Positions 35,701-47,728 of a stretch of 64,000 nucleotides of DNA are shown piece by piece. Position numbers and translations under genes: made by a program. The notes under the pieces were generated by a model. That model saw only the letters and a program-made list of their open reading frames with translations. It ran no database searches and was not told where the DNA came from. The stretch comes from Tetmemena sp. SeJ-2015 (taxonomy: Eukaryota; Ciliophora; Spirotrichea; Sporadotrichida; Oxytrichidae): positions 1 to 64,000 of the forward strand of contig JAJKFJ010021650.1 in assembly GCA_027382625.1 (NCBI GenBank), read 5' to 3'. Within the stretch, counting starts at the first letter, position 1, and every line of letters begins with the position of its first letter.

Positions 35701-38700
35701 GGATTGTATCCTTCAAAGTTCCATTTGCCTAAACTTGCCTTGCCACTGGCATTTTAGATTTACTGTTGCTGCTCTCTCAGTCTCATAATTTTGAACTTCT
35801 TAATGATAAGGATGCAGCCTCTGTGCCAAATGTGCTTCATAACTTGAAGAACCTTTTATCTGTAAGCCTCTTGCAGGCTGATGAAATTGTCTATGTCCAT
35901 TGAGTAGCACTGCTGTGAAGAAGAAGACCTTTAGGCAGCACTGTTATATTGGCTTTAATTATGGGGTGCAGCCCTCTGATCTGTCTGATTAAATTAATGT
36001 AAGAAGATTATGGTGAGAGGAGGACTGGTGATGCTAAAGACGACTGCTTTGATGGCGGGACATGTTTGGGTTATATGTACTGGTGGCTTGATGAGGGTCT
36101 TATTAGATGTCTACGAATTGAGCGAGACCCTTGAACTCAACCAAGTTGAACGATCTGAAATCCTTAAACCAACTCTGTAGAGCTGAGATTACTATGCTTT
36201 AATAATATAATAAAGCATTAAAAGTTCGACTATGTTGTTATTGAGGAGTCTGAGCTTTGATTTCGCTCTCCACCTCTAACTTTCTCTCGTGGCTACTCTT
36301 GTACTTCTCTAAGTCATATCCTCCTCGCATGAGTTATCTATCTGTGGCGGAAGGAATAGGTCTTGGAAGCATAACAATGTGCAGCCTTTTTCTTTCTTCT
36401 GGGGATCTCAGAATGTACTCAAGAATGGCTTGTTTGATTGCTCTTGCATAGAAGTTGAACACCTCAGAGAATAATTTCCTCACTAGGCTTGAATGAGCTG
36501 ACAATAAAAAGTTAAATAGAGAGTCAGGTACTAAGTCGAGTGCGTGCGACATCCACTCCTTCTTGTATTTACTAATCTCCTCGTTTTTAATGGCGTCTGG
36601 TGACTCTAAGTACTTTAGATAAATAAATAATCTTAAGAATATAAACTTGAAGAACCTGTGAATGCTAAGCTACACTTGATTCTTAATATAATAAGTGATT
36701 CATAAGAGTTTCAGACCAGACTTGCTAATACTGAAATGCTCCTTCAAATCTAGTTTAGGTCTAGTCAAATACCTTGCCTTCACCTGCTTCCTTTGCTGAT
36801 TCCAATAATTCAATTAAGAATTTATGAATTATTCCAAGTTAGGTGAGGGATCTCTTTGATTGTTGTTTCCGGCCCCAATTTGAGTAAGTCTGGGGTTGTC
36901 TTCCTCTGGCATAACTCCGATGAAAAGACTGTTATCTTCATAGTCCTTCTAGGCCTGCTCTGGCTCATTGATCTCTTCATCACTTGGCTTTATAGGTTTC
37001 TTGATGTCCTCATGTATGCTATCAAGTCAATCACATATCAAATACTAAGAATTGTTAATACTAATGGATAGATTAGAATGAGATGCTTCTTCTTGAGTCT
37101 GGCTGAGAAGTCCATGTACGAACCAATCCTCTGCACTGGAGTGTAGTAACTCAGGTCTCCATACCTTGCAAAAGTAGCTGCAAATGTTCTTTCAGATCTG
37201 TCGAATAACTCAGGGAAGGGCAAGTCGAAGTTCTTTTCCTTCTTGTAAGCAGTGGTAGGTCGTGAGTTCATAATTCTGTGGGAAAATGACTCAGGCTCTA
37301 ATAAAAACATTCTACAATTAAGAGCAGCTCAGGTTTCACATCAAATTTGTCCTCTCGGTACTTCGTAGATAAACTATATCCTAAAAGTTTAAGATATTGA
37401 GGTCGACATATTGATCACCATATTCCTCATCCTCCTCATCGTCGTCGTTTATACTTTCAAACAAATAAATTATTAAACTACTCGGTTCCTCATTCTTTTG
37501 ATTAGTTTGCTCACCCATTTTAACCATAGCACTAAAAGGCCTTTGGAAGCCGGCAAGCTGCATATACTTTGGATTGGCTGAAAACGGGCGTCTGCCTGCG
37601 CCTCCTTTGCCAGAAGAAATCTTAAACTCTTTTTAAAGCTTCTGTAATCCTCCAAGGGGAGGCACTTTAGTTTAGAATGGGTTAAGAAGCTTCATGGACT
37701 TAGTTTATTGAGGCAGGAGACTAGAAATAGGACGCTGTCTTTAGTCAGAAGGACCAGTTGGAGGTAAATTCAAAGCTCCTTGGAGAGTCTATTTTAATCC
37801 TACTATTCCAAAATATTAATATATTAAGTTATCAAAATATAATCCAACTTGTATGCTGCCTTTTTAAGATCTCATTAAATTAATAAAGATTAATAGCAAT
37901 TAAATCTGAAAGTGCTTTGAGGTCTTTGAAGAGCCGAAGTTGCTCTCTAAGCCTTACGCTTCTCTCTAATATCGAACTAGTGCTTGTCCACGTTCAAGTC
38001 TGTGAAAATAGTAATCTGCCCCACTTTAGTCGTGTCATCCTAATCAATTGTCATGGTTAGGCCAGCTGGTTTTTAACTTAACAACTCCTGCACATTTTTA
38101 GACTAATTAAAAGTCACGAATTCAGCAGCTGTAGAATCGCCAACTGCAGATGGCCCTTCCTTAATAGACTAGTTTTATATCGTTTGCAGTTGATTCCTCT
38201 ACAGACTCTTCTAATTCTTAAGTAGGTTTTTGTCAATCCTTGTTGTGAACTTGCTCTATGAAGTTTCTTTCCCTCCAAGATTTGCTAAGAACTAAAATGG
38301 TCTTTAGAATTGATCGAGCTCCTGCTTCCCAAAGAGCCCTGTGCCTCCCATCGCTAGAGGTGTCTAATTATTACTGATTGTCGATCTCATTAAGTCTTTG
38401 TCACTTGCTACAGAGTTTAAACCTTGCAACAGACTCGGTCCTTCTTAGTTACGCTAGGATTGGCCAAAGCTTGCTCCTACCATCGGCTGCTAAGCTTGCC
38501 TCATACTGCTCATCACAGGTACTCGAACGTTCTGAGCTCCCATTGAACTTTCAAAAGCTCCACTTATTTGAGTTCCTCCAAACTAAGAATTCAAACCTCT
38601 TGAGGAAAGCAGTTTCTACTCTATGAATCTTTTCTCAGTGTTTATGTGATTGGATATTTGGTTCCAGTATTCTAAAATGTAAAACCTTTTGATATAGATA

Positions 38701-39285
38701 GAGTATATTTTAGAGCTTTAAACTATATTTGCCAGAAATATCAGCCACCTAATTAGCTTAAGAAGGAGGTTGAGCAATTCTGAACCTATTGTTCTAATTT
38801 TGAAAGGGTTTCTCATTATACTGAGTAGATGCTGATTGCTCAGATTCTATTGTCGAATTCCTAAATTGGTTCTGCAGGTTGCTTGTAGGTGGCAAAGTTT
38901 ATCGAAGTTGGCTTGAAGATCTGAAACTCTATCCGGGTTGTTACTAATTGCCTTGGAGATTTTAAACTCTGCTCTTACTGGAGAGAGTGGCTTAAGGTTG
39001 CTGACGACTCACTCCGCTTTGGCCTCTTGGCAAGGGCATTTATTAGATTTACTACTGCTTACTAGCCATATCTGGTGTGACTGTATAACTGGCCAAGCCT
39101 TCATTCTTCTATCCACTCTAATACTTAAAGTATAATACTACTAACTCATCTGAGATCTGTTAGTGCTTTCTTTTCTTTGCTTGCTGTTTTTTCTTATAGA
39201 AGACTGAGCTCTTTTTCTAATTCCATCTCTGGTATGCTAACTTTACTCTTAGTTCATTCTCTAAAGACTTATTTAATCAATTGGG
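29743..39285 (-). CDS. Axonemal dynein heavy chain, N-terminal half (inverted): tail, AAA1, start of AAA2
   Basis: Read right to left. A Gln/Ser/Asn-rich N-terminal region (39285 to about 37870: [51 protein letters not shown]), then [19 protein letters not shown], a tail with [18 protein letters not shown] (36.4 kb) and [20 protein letters not shown] (35.7 kb), [19 protein letters not shown] (35.3 kb), linker, then AAA1: P-loop [11 protein letters not shown] (about 30955) and Walker [15 protein letters not shown] (about 30790). It ends after the AAA2 P-loop, [16 protein letters not shown]...[15 protein letters not shown] (about 29850-29940). Sequence at AAA1 fits single-headed inner-arm axonemal dyneins (DNAH1/3/7/12 group; inference), ATP-driven motors on doublet microtubules. 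Numerous short IESs and introns break the frame. The start codon is not identified. Attribution of the 37.9-39.3 kb blocks to this gene rests on the absence of an intervening stop and start. Confidence 0.8.
37299..37318 (-). other. IES (20 bp), pointer TTA (plus-strand TAA)
   Basis: TAA occurs at 37299-37301 and 37319-37321. Excision joins [11 protein letters not shown] to [14 protein letters not shown] in frame. The 3-bp pointer alone is weak evidence; the restored frame is the support. Confidence 0.6.
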
Positions 39286-39440
39286 CCAATTCTCAAATGA
39301 AATAGAATGGAAAAAGTGTACTTTATTGTTGTAGGTTAAGTAACTTACTCTACAGTTTTCGCTCTATTTATCTTACCTTATAATTATAAATATATTTAAA
39401 TTTAAATTTCATTTACTCAGATCCAACCCCTACTATCTTC
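39286..39440. promoter_or_regulatory. Short gap between the two dynein halves; probable 5' flank of the N-terminal half
   Basis: AT-rich sequence of about 155 bp between the 5'-most minus-strand coding and the plus-strand pointer. It should hold the promoter/5' UTR or a missing first block of the heavy chain. No specific motif is identified. Confidence 0.35.
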
Positions 39441-39451
39441 TATCTGAATCT
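39441..39451 (+). repeat. Inverted pointer, copy 2 (dynein heavy chain breakpoint)
   Basis: TATCTGAATCT, the same 11 bp found on the minus strand at 29742-29732. Joining here completes an intron: GTAAGC donor at 29769 (minus) to TTTATAG acceptor ending at 39491 (plus), 78 nt in all. Confidence 0.9.
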
Positions 39452-42400
39452 TTCATTCATTTCCTTATCTTAAAAACCAATTACTTTATAGACTTATGTG
39501 ATCAACCCCAAAAGTATAACTCTGAGTCAGCTGTATGGATCATTCGACCCGATATCTCAGGATTTCACAGATGGAATCCTCGGCCAACTGTTTAGGCGCT
39601 GTGCTTACAAAGATGTAGGGAAGAGTAGGAGATGGCTAGTTTTCGATGGACCTGTAGACGCAGAGTGGATTGAAAATATGAACACAGTCTTAGATGATAA
39701 CAAAAAGCTCTGTCTCCTCAATGGAGAAGTCATAGCAATGAATGACTAGATGAACTTAATCTTCGAAACTCATGATCTCTCCTAAGCCTCACCTGCAACC
39801 GTCTCTCGATGTGGAATGGTTTATATGCAGCCTGAAAATGTAGGTTGGTAAGCACTGCTTGCAAGTTGGCTAGAGTAACTCAAGCACAAAACTTCAGGTA
39901 GCTAGGGTGAAAGCTTTGATCCCTCTCTCGTAAGAAGGATAGAAGACCTATTCGAGATTTTCTTTTGCCAAAGTTATACTTTCTTGAGAAAGAAGTGCAC
40001 TACATATGTTCCCGTGTCTGAGATTCATCTTGCTCACTCCCTAATGAAAATATATCAGTCACTTCTTGTGCAACCATAGTTCTTAGATATGGCCTACAAC
40101 CCCAAAATAAAGAATGAGGATGTTGTGAACCGCATTATTTAATATCAATATTTTATTCATTGACATGTACTTCCTGTTCTCTCTAGTGTGGTCAGTTGGC
40201 GCAGTGAGTGATGAAGCAGGCCAGAGAAACTTCTCTTACTTCTTGAGGAAGATCTGCACTGATGTTTACAAAATGAGGCAAAATAAAGTCACTCAAGGTT
40301 GACAAGCTAGCCTAAATCCCAGATGGAGGAAGCATAGTCCAAAACTATTTCTTGGAAGAGTAGAGATGGGTCTGCTGGAAAGATGTGCTAGATAAGAATG
40401 ACTCTAACAATCACTGTAAATTAAAATTTAGTCTCTATATAACAAAGAGTTCGACCCTTCACTGACCTATCATGAGTTGATTGTTCCAACTACAGAAAAC
40501 CTGAAGAACACATTTTTACTAAATCTGTGCATCAAGAATGGAATACCTACTAACTTCGTAGGTCCGACTGGAACTGGAAAATCTGTACTTGTCCAAAAAT
40601 ATTTAAGGTAGCTTCCATTCGACAACTACACTACAATCCAGATATGCTTTAGTGCAAAAACTACTGCCAATCAAGCTTAAGAAATAATTGATTCAAAGCT
40701 AGAGAAGAGAGGTAGAAGAATCATGGGACCTCCTTTAGGTAAAAAATGCGTGATCTTTGTCGATGATCTAAACATGCCATAGCTAGAAAAGTATGGGGCA
40801 CAGCCTCCAATTGAACTTCTCAGGTAGTGGATGGATCACAAAGGGTGGTATGATAATAAAGAGAAAGAAAAGACTTTCAAGGAGTTGATAGACCTGATCT
40901 TCGTTACAGCTATGGGTCCTCCAGGAGGTGGAAAGAATCCAATTACTCCAAGATATCTCAGGCATTTCAACTTAGTGTCCATAAATAACTTTGATGAATC
41001 TGTGTTGCAAAGAATATTCTCCAAGTTGATGGATTGGCATTTAAGAAAATCTAACTTTTCCCCAACATCAGATGCCTTCCGTACTCTTCAAGCTATCGTG
41101 GCTGGTGCAGTTGATGTTTTCCTATTCGCATAATAGGAGCTGAGACCCACCCCAACCAAGTCTCACTATTTGTTCAATCTTAGGGATCTGAGTAGAGTAA
41201 TTCAAGGAATTTAACTGGGAAGGAAGGAAGACTTCACTGACTCTAAAAAGGTACTTAGATTGTGGGTACACGAAGTAGCAAGAGTTTTCTCAGACAGACT
41301 GATAAACGAGGAGGATCAAACTAAACTCTTTGAGAGATTATTTATCTCTAGCAGAGAAAAGGTCAAAGAAGACTTGATCACAGCACTTAAATTCTATAAA
41401 TAAATGATTTTAAACTATTCTAGTTCGGAGAAATGGGTATTAAAGTAGAAAACAACAAAGAAATTATGACAAGATACTTGATGTTCGGTGATTAAGATTA
41501 TTATAATAAATAAAGCTCTTAACTGACAAGATTATAAACTTCCTTGAAGACTTTAACTCTTTATACCGTTAAATAAATACCTACCTTGAACTTAGTGTTG
41601 TTTGACTTTGCTGTGATGCACATTTTAAGAATCTGTAGAGTCCTTCGTATGTCTAATGGCAACGCTTTCTTAATCGGAGTTGGTGGCTCAGGAAGGTAAA
41701 GTTTATCTAAACTAGCTACTTACATTTGCGACTATGGACTTGTGGAAATTGAGCAATCTAAGAATTATAATGTGGACTAATGGAAGGAGGACATGAAAGA
41801 AGCATAAATTATAGTCTTACTTGCAGGCTAAGATTGCAAAAACTCAGGTTATAAATTATTATAATCAAGTTCTCATTCATGCTAGAAGACATAATTAAGA
41901 TAGCAAAATTACTAAAGCTAAGACCAGTAGCCAAAAGAGAATAGTACTTTCCTTTTGAGTTCTAGGATTATTTTGTAGAAAAGACAAAGTAGCATCTTCA
42001 CATTATTCTTGCCATGAGTCCCATAGGAAATGCGCTGAGAGAAAAATAAAAATTAAATTTAGTTAATTGTTAAACTTTCATGGTTTTTTTGGAAAAGGGA
42101 GTTTAAAGGGTTTTTACAATTTTTAAAAATTTTTAAATAAAACCTTCTAAATATCAAACTCTGCAAGAAAATTCACACAACATAATTGGAATGATTGCTC
42201 TCAGCTCAAAGTACCTCACTGAATAAAAGAGATACAATTATGTTACCCCAAATATTTATCTGGAGCTGATTTTAACTTACAAGGAACTTGTAAAAAAGAC
42301 AAGGCAGAAGACGCTGACTTTGAAATTAGGATATGACAAGGGTATTGAAAAATTACTTTTTACTGCTGAGGAAGTGACTAAGATGCAGTAAGACTTGAAT

Positions 42401-45400
42401 GAGAAGCAGCCTCGACTTGCTCAAATGACTGTTGAAACTGATATACTTATGGAAAAGATATAAAAGGAATCTAAGGAAGTAGTAGAACCCAAGAAAGCTC
42501 AAATTCAAGAGGAGGAAGCCATTGCAAACTAAATGGCTTAGGAGGCACAGACAATTAAAATTGAATGCGAGAATGACCTTTCTAAAGTTCTTTTAAAGCT
42601 CTTCCTCTCGTGAAAAAGGCCTAAGAGGCGCTGAACACAATTTAATCATCTCATATCAATGAAGTCAAAAGTCTTGGTAAACCACCCGAGCCTATTAAGA
42701 AAGTTCTTCACGCTGTATGTATCATGTGCCAGAGAAAAGGGTTGAGAAAAAAAATCCTATTTTAAGAAGGAAAATCCTAAGGAACTTGAAGAGAACTGGT
42801 GGTATACGGCACAGAAGTTTATGAGTGAAAAGAATTTCCTTGATTCTTTACTAGAATATGATAAGGACAATATACCTGAAAATGTTATGAATAAGATCAG
42901 AACTAACTTCTTGAGTTAAATTTTTAAAGATATTAGAGTGACCCTGATTTTAAGCCCTAGAGAGTTGAGAAGGCTTCATTTGCTGCTAAGGGGTTATGCA
43001 TGTGGATAAGAGCACTGGATCAATATGATAGAGTTGCTAAGATTATTGCTCCAAAGCGTCTAAGAGCAAAAGAAGCTGAAGCAAAGTATAAAGAGACTCT
43101 AAATGGACTTAGGAAAAAGCAAGCTGAACTTAAATTGTTAATTTAAATTTTATGATTACTTAAAGAGATAGTAGATCAATTCGAACTTCTCTAAGCTTAA
43201 CTGGATGAAACATCAAGAAGAAAGAAGAGATTATAAGATGATATTGAGGACTGCAGCAGGAAGCTAGATAGAGCTCAAACTTTAATTGTAGGATTAGGAG
43301 GAGAACAAAAGAGATGGGAGGAAGCTACTTTAGAATTGGGAGTGCTTTATGAAAACTTAATTGGTGATATCTTATTATCCTCTTCAATTATCTCCTACCT
43401 AGGAGATTATTTAAATTATTGTTTTAGCTTTCACTAGTGTTTACAGAAACTAAGCTCTACTATCATGGACTTAGGAAATGAGAAACTTGAAAATCAATGC
43501 ATCGAATACAGCTATTTTCCAATTGCAGTAAATTTTGGGTGAGCCAGTTACAATCAGACAATGGAATATGTGTGGTCTTCCAACTGACTAGTTTTCAGTA
43601 GATAACGGTATAGTCGTCTTTAACAGTAGGAGATGGCCCTTAATGATTGATCCTTAGGGATAGGCGAATCGATGGATTAAGAGTTTAGAAGGCTCTAATC
43701 AAGCTAGTTCTGGATCCAAGCTCCAAAAAAATTACATTATGACTTCTTATAAAAAGTAGTCAGACCCTGATTTTGTGAGAGTCTTTGAGAATCTATCCAA
43801 CTTGGTTTCCCAATATTACTAGAAAATATTGGTGAAGAGCTTGATCCTCTTCTCGAGCCTTTGCTTCTTAAGTAGACTTTCAAGGCAGCTGGAATAGTTT
43901 CAATTAACTTTGGAGACAATATAATTGAGTACTCACCTGACTTTAGACTTTATATAACAACTAAGCTCCCAAATCCTCACTACCTGCCTGAGCTTTCAAC
44001 AAAAGTTACTCTCCTTAACTTCATGATAACTTTCGATGGCCTGAAAGACTACCTGCTAAACTTAGTTGTCTAAAAAGAAAATGCTGCTCTAGATGATGAA
44101 AGATAGAGACTTATAGTTCAAAGCTATGAGAATAACCGTACACTCAAGGAAATTGAGAATAAGATTTTAGATGTTTTGAGGACTAGTCAAGGCAATATAT
44201 TGGATGATGAGAAAGCCATCGATGTCCTGAAACAGAGTTAGGTTTTGAGCAAGTAAATCAAAGAGAAGCAAGAAATTGCTGCAGTGACTGAGAAGAAACT
44301 AGAGGAGGCAAGACGCTCTTACATGCCCATAGCTAACCACTCAAGTCTTCTATTCTTCATCATTCAGAAATTTTATGCTTACTAAGAAACTCAGCTAAGT
44401 TGATGTGATGTACTAGTACAGTTTAACTTGGTACATCTAATTATTCCTCATGGCCATAGACAACTCTGAGAAGTCAGAGTTCATAGAGCAACGTATTAAA
44501 TAATTCTTATTAAGGTAAACATATTTTGAGTATTGATCAACTTAAAAATTACTTCACCTTCTCTCTCTATTCAAATATCTGTAGATCCCTTTTTGAAAAG
44601 CACAAGCTTTTATTCTCATTCATTTTGACTTCCAAGCTTCGAGAATCCGAGAAAAAGATATAGCCAGCATTTAATTCTACAATTCATTTAAGCTCTGTAT
44701 GAATTTATGATATCTACCCTACCAGGATTGGAAAACCCGATAGATTTAGAGAACCCTTGTGACAGTTGGATGCCAAACTAAGTTTGGAACAGATTAGGTG
44801 AGCTATCATTAACAGAGTAATAATTCTCGTAAATTGCAACTAATTTCCACAAGAGCGAACAACAATTTAATTCTCAATTAATTCTATGATGATAAGAAAA
44901 ACAAAGGAAGAAAATCTATGACAGTAACTCTCCACACAAAGAAATATTCCCACCTATAAATAAAGAGGGATCATAATTTGATCTTTTCTCTAAGCTCTGC
45001 ATCATTAAAGTCATGAGACCTGATAAAATCGTTCCTGCCATTAAGGAGTATGTAATAGTGGAAATGGGAGAATAATTTGTGAATCCACCACTGTTTGATC
45101 TGGAACTTTCATTTAACGACTCTAGCTTCAACACTCCACTTATCTTTGTGCTACCAGGTGCAGATCCTCTCTAAAGTTTAACCGCATTTGCTACAAGCAA
45201 GAAGAAGCTAGACACTATGAAATCAATTTCACTAGGTTAGGATTAAGGACCAAAAGCAGAGAGAGCTATTGAGGAGGCTAAAAAGCATGGAGGATGGGTC
45301 TTATTGCAAAACTGTCACTTGTTTAGTTTTATAAATATAAATGTATCCATCATGGATGCCAAAGCTGGAAAGAATTTGTGAGGGCTTTGATATGAAAATA

Positions 45401-47728
45401 GGAGGTAAGGAGGTAGCTCACCCTTCTTTCAGATTATGGCTTACTTCCTATCCTTCTGCTGATTTCCCTGTCCTCATTCTACAAAATGGAATTAAAATGA
45501 CTAATGAACCACCAAAGGGATTAAAAGCAAACGTAATGGGAAGCTTTAAGAATGAGCCAATTTCAGATCCAAACTTCTTTAACATACATAATAAGCTGCC
45601 AGTGTTTAAGAAAATGCTTTTTGGACTCTGCATGTTCCATGCTATCATTTAAGAGAGGAGGAACTTTTAATAAAAATTTTATTAGTCACAATCGATTATT
45701 TGAAAGAACTACGGATCTCTTGGCTGGAACATAAGATATGAATTCACTGTATCTGATCTGAATATCTCTGTGAAATAATTACATGCTTTCACCAATGAGT
45801 ATGCTGACGTTCCTTATAAGGCTTTAAGATATCTGACTGGGGAATGTAACTATGGAGGAAGAGTCACAGATGATAGAGATAGAAGGGTGCTCAAGGCGCT
45901 TCTTTAAGACTTCTATAATCCTTAGCTATTAATTTAAAATGAATTAATCTTAGATAATGGAGGACTAATTTGCTGCTTGCAAACTAGAGGATTATTAATT
46001 CCCGATTGGAAACCTTCATCATACAAAATACTTGGAATTCATTTCTCGTCTGCCTTTAGAAGAGCCACCTTCTCTTTTTGGATTCCATCCTAATGCAAAC
46101 ATTACCAAAGAGTTATCAGAAACTTCAGAACTCTGCTATGACTTACTGAAGATGGGAGAAATAGAAGGAGTAAAGCAGTGTGCTACTGCTTATGAATAAG
46201 CTCAGAATGCATCATTAGGAAGTGCGCCTAGTGGAGGAGGCGAAAATCAGTATGCTAGTGTCTAAAGTGCAAATAGTCAGAGCTTTGCTGCTGGTGGGTC
46301 TATGCTCAAGAGACAAGCTACAAAGAAAGAATACTTCAATATTTATCTATTTTTAGATGACGCTGCTGCAAAAGTTAAAATTGAATAAGCAAAGACTCCT
46401 GAACAGTAGATTGAAAAAATTTGCAAGGATATTCTCACAAAGCTGCCTAGTAAATATTCTCAATTATTTAAAAGCAATTTAACTTTCTCGCATTTTCTTT
46501 ACTCTATTTGATATCGAGGCAGTACAAGCAAAGTATCCTTTGATAAGAGAGAATTCAATGAACACTTTCTTGGTGCAAGAGTTGACTAGATTTAATAACC
46601 TCCAAAGAGTGATATAGTCGACACTTAAAAGTATCTTACTAGCTCTTAAGTAATCATTCATTTAATTTAATAAGGGAGAGGTTTTACTATCTGAGCAACT
46701 AGAAAAGGTTTACAATTCCCTTCTGATAGGAGAGATCCCTTAAATGTGGTTAGCTCAGTCTTATCCTTCCCTTAAAAATGTAGCCTCTTACATTAAAGAT
46801 CTAGTGCTGAGGCTTAATACTTTTAACTCGTGGATTCAAAATGGTCCTTACATTTATAGTTGATTTATTTTCCTCCACCCGTGTTTTGGATTAGTGGATT
46901 CTTCTTTACTTAGTCGTTCTTGACTGGAATCTTTTAGAACTACGCTCGAAAGTATAAGATAGAGATCGATACACTTGTATACGACTTCTAATACTTAAAA
47001 GAGGAAGATCATACTGATTATGAAAGCGAAGTGTATGTTAATGAAAAAGGCAAGAGACAAATGCATAATGCACCCGAAGACGGAGCTTACATAAGTGGTC
47101 TGTACTTGGAAGGTGCAAGATGGGACAGCCATAAACAATCTTTGAATGAGTCACTTCCAAAGTTATATTAGCTTTAAACCGATTTTTAAAGGTATTATTC
47201 TGCAAAATGCCAATTATATGGCTGTAGCCAACTAAGGTTTAGAACAGACACCTAATAAGCTAATCGTCGAAAGGAGGGAGCACTCAGATGGACGAAGAGT
47301 CAATTACCTATGAGTGTCCAATGTACAAGACTGCAGAAAGAAAAGGAGTGCTTAGCACTACAGGCCACTCAACCAATTTTATAATGAATGTGAAGGTACC
47401 CACTGGAGACTACCACAGCTCTCACTGGGTCAATATAAATACAGATACATAACAAGTTAATGTAATAAATCCTGTTAAAAATCTTATTCATAACAAATCA
47501 TAATTATATCATAAGCAGTTTAATCAATTTGAGAGTTGGCAAATCAGAGCGACTCCTCTCTTGACCCAGTTCCACAAAATTAATTACAAATAACTTACTA
47601 AAAAATATTATTTTGTTATATTTATACGATATTAAGATTTATATTTATATTGGCTCGTTTCAATATCATAATATTTATATGAGAATAAAATTTAGCTTTT
47701 AAATAAATAATAGAAATAAATTAAATGA
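39452..47728 (+). CDS. Axonemal dynein heavy chain, C-terminal half: AAA2 to C-terminus
   Basis: From 39492: [20 protein letters not shown], then [20 protein letters not shown] and [18 protein letters not shown] (AAA2). AAA3 has P-loop GPTGTGKS (40563-40586), [18 protein letters not shown] and [21 protein letters not shown]4 has GVGGSGR then [20 protein letters not shown] (from 41677). The stalk coiled coil starts [19 protein letters not shown] (42385) with the microtubule-binding region near 42660-43000. AAA5 has [20 protein letters not shown] (43540) and [20 protein letters not shown]6/C-terminal part has [18 protein letters not shown] (45130), [17 protein letters not shown] across a 22-bp IES, and near the end [20 protein letters not shown] (47310) and, after a 111-bp [19 protein letters not shown]. 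The frame runs AT-rich to TGA 47726-47728; the true stop may lie earlier in an unseen block. It continues the inverted half at 29743-39285. Confidence 0.9.
40136..40148 (+). other. Micro-IES (13 bp), pointer TATTT
   Basis: TATTT occurs at 40136-40140 and 40149-40153. Removing 13 bp joins NEDVVNRII to [18 protein letters not shown] in frame, the usual dynein sequence leading to AAA3; otherwise TGA follows. Confidence 0.8.
45320..45341 (+). other. IES (22 bp), pointer TGT
   Basis: TGT occurs at 45320-45322 and 45342-45344. Excision restores [20 protein letters not shown], one of the most conserved dynein C-terminal segments. Confidence 0.9.
47426..47536 (+). other. IES (111 bp), pointer TGG
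   Basis: TGG occurs at 47426-47428 and 47537-47539. Excision joins TGDYHSSHW to [14 protein letters not shown], matching the expected HW-x-x-R C-terminal motif of axonemal dyneins. Confidence 0.7.

Noticed and set aside
39441..47728. The plus-strand dynein block as a second, independent heavy chain gene
   Set aside because: It lacks a tail, AAA1 and the AAA2 P-loop, begins exactly where the minus-strand half stops, and shares an 11-bp inverted pointer with it; one scrambled gene explains both.
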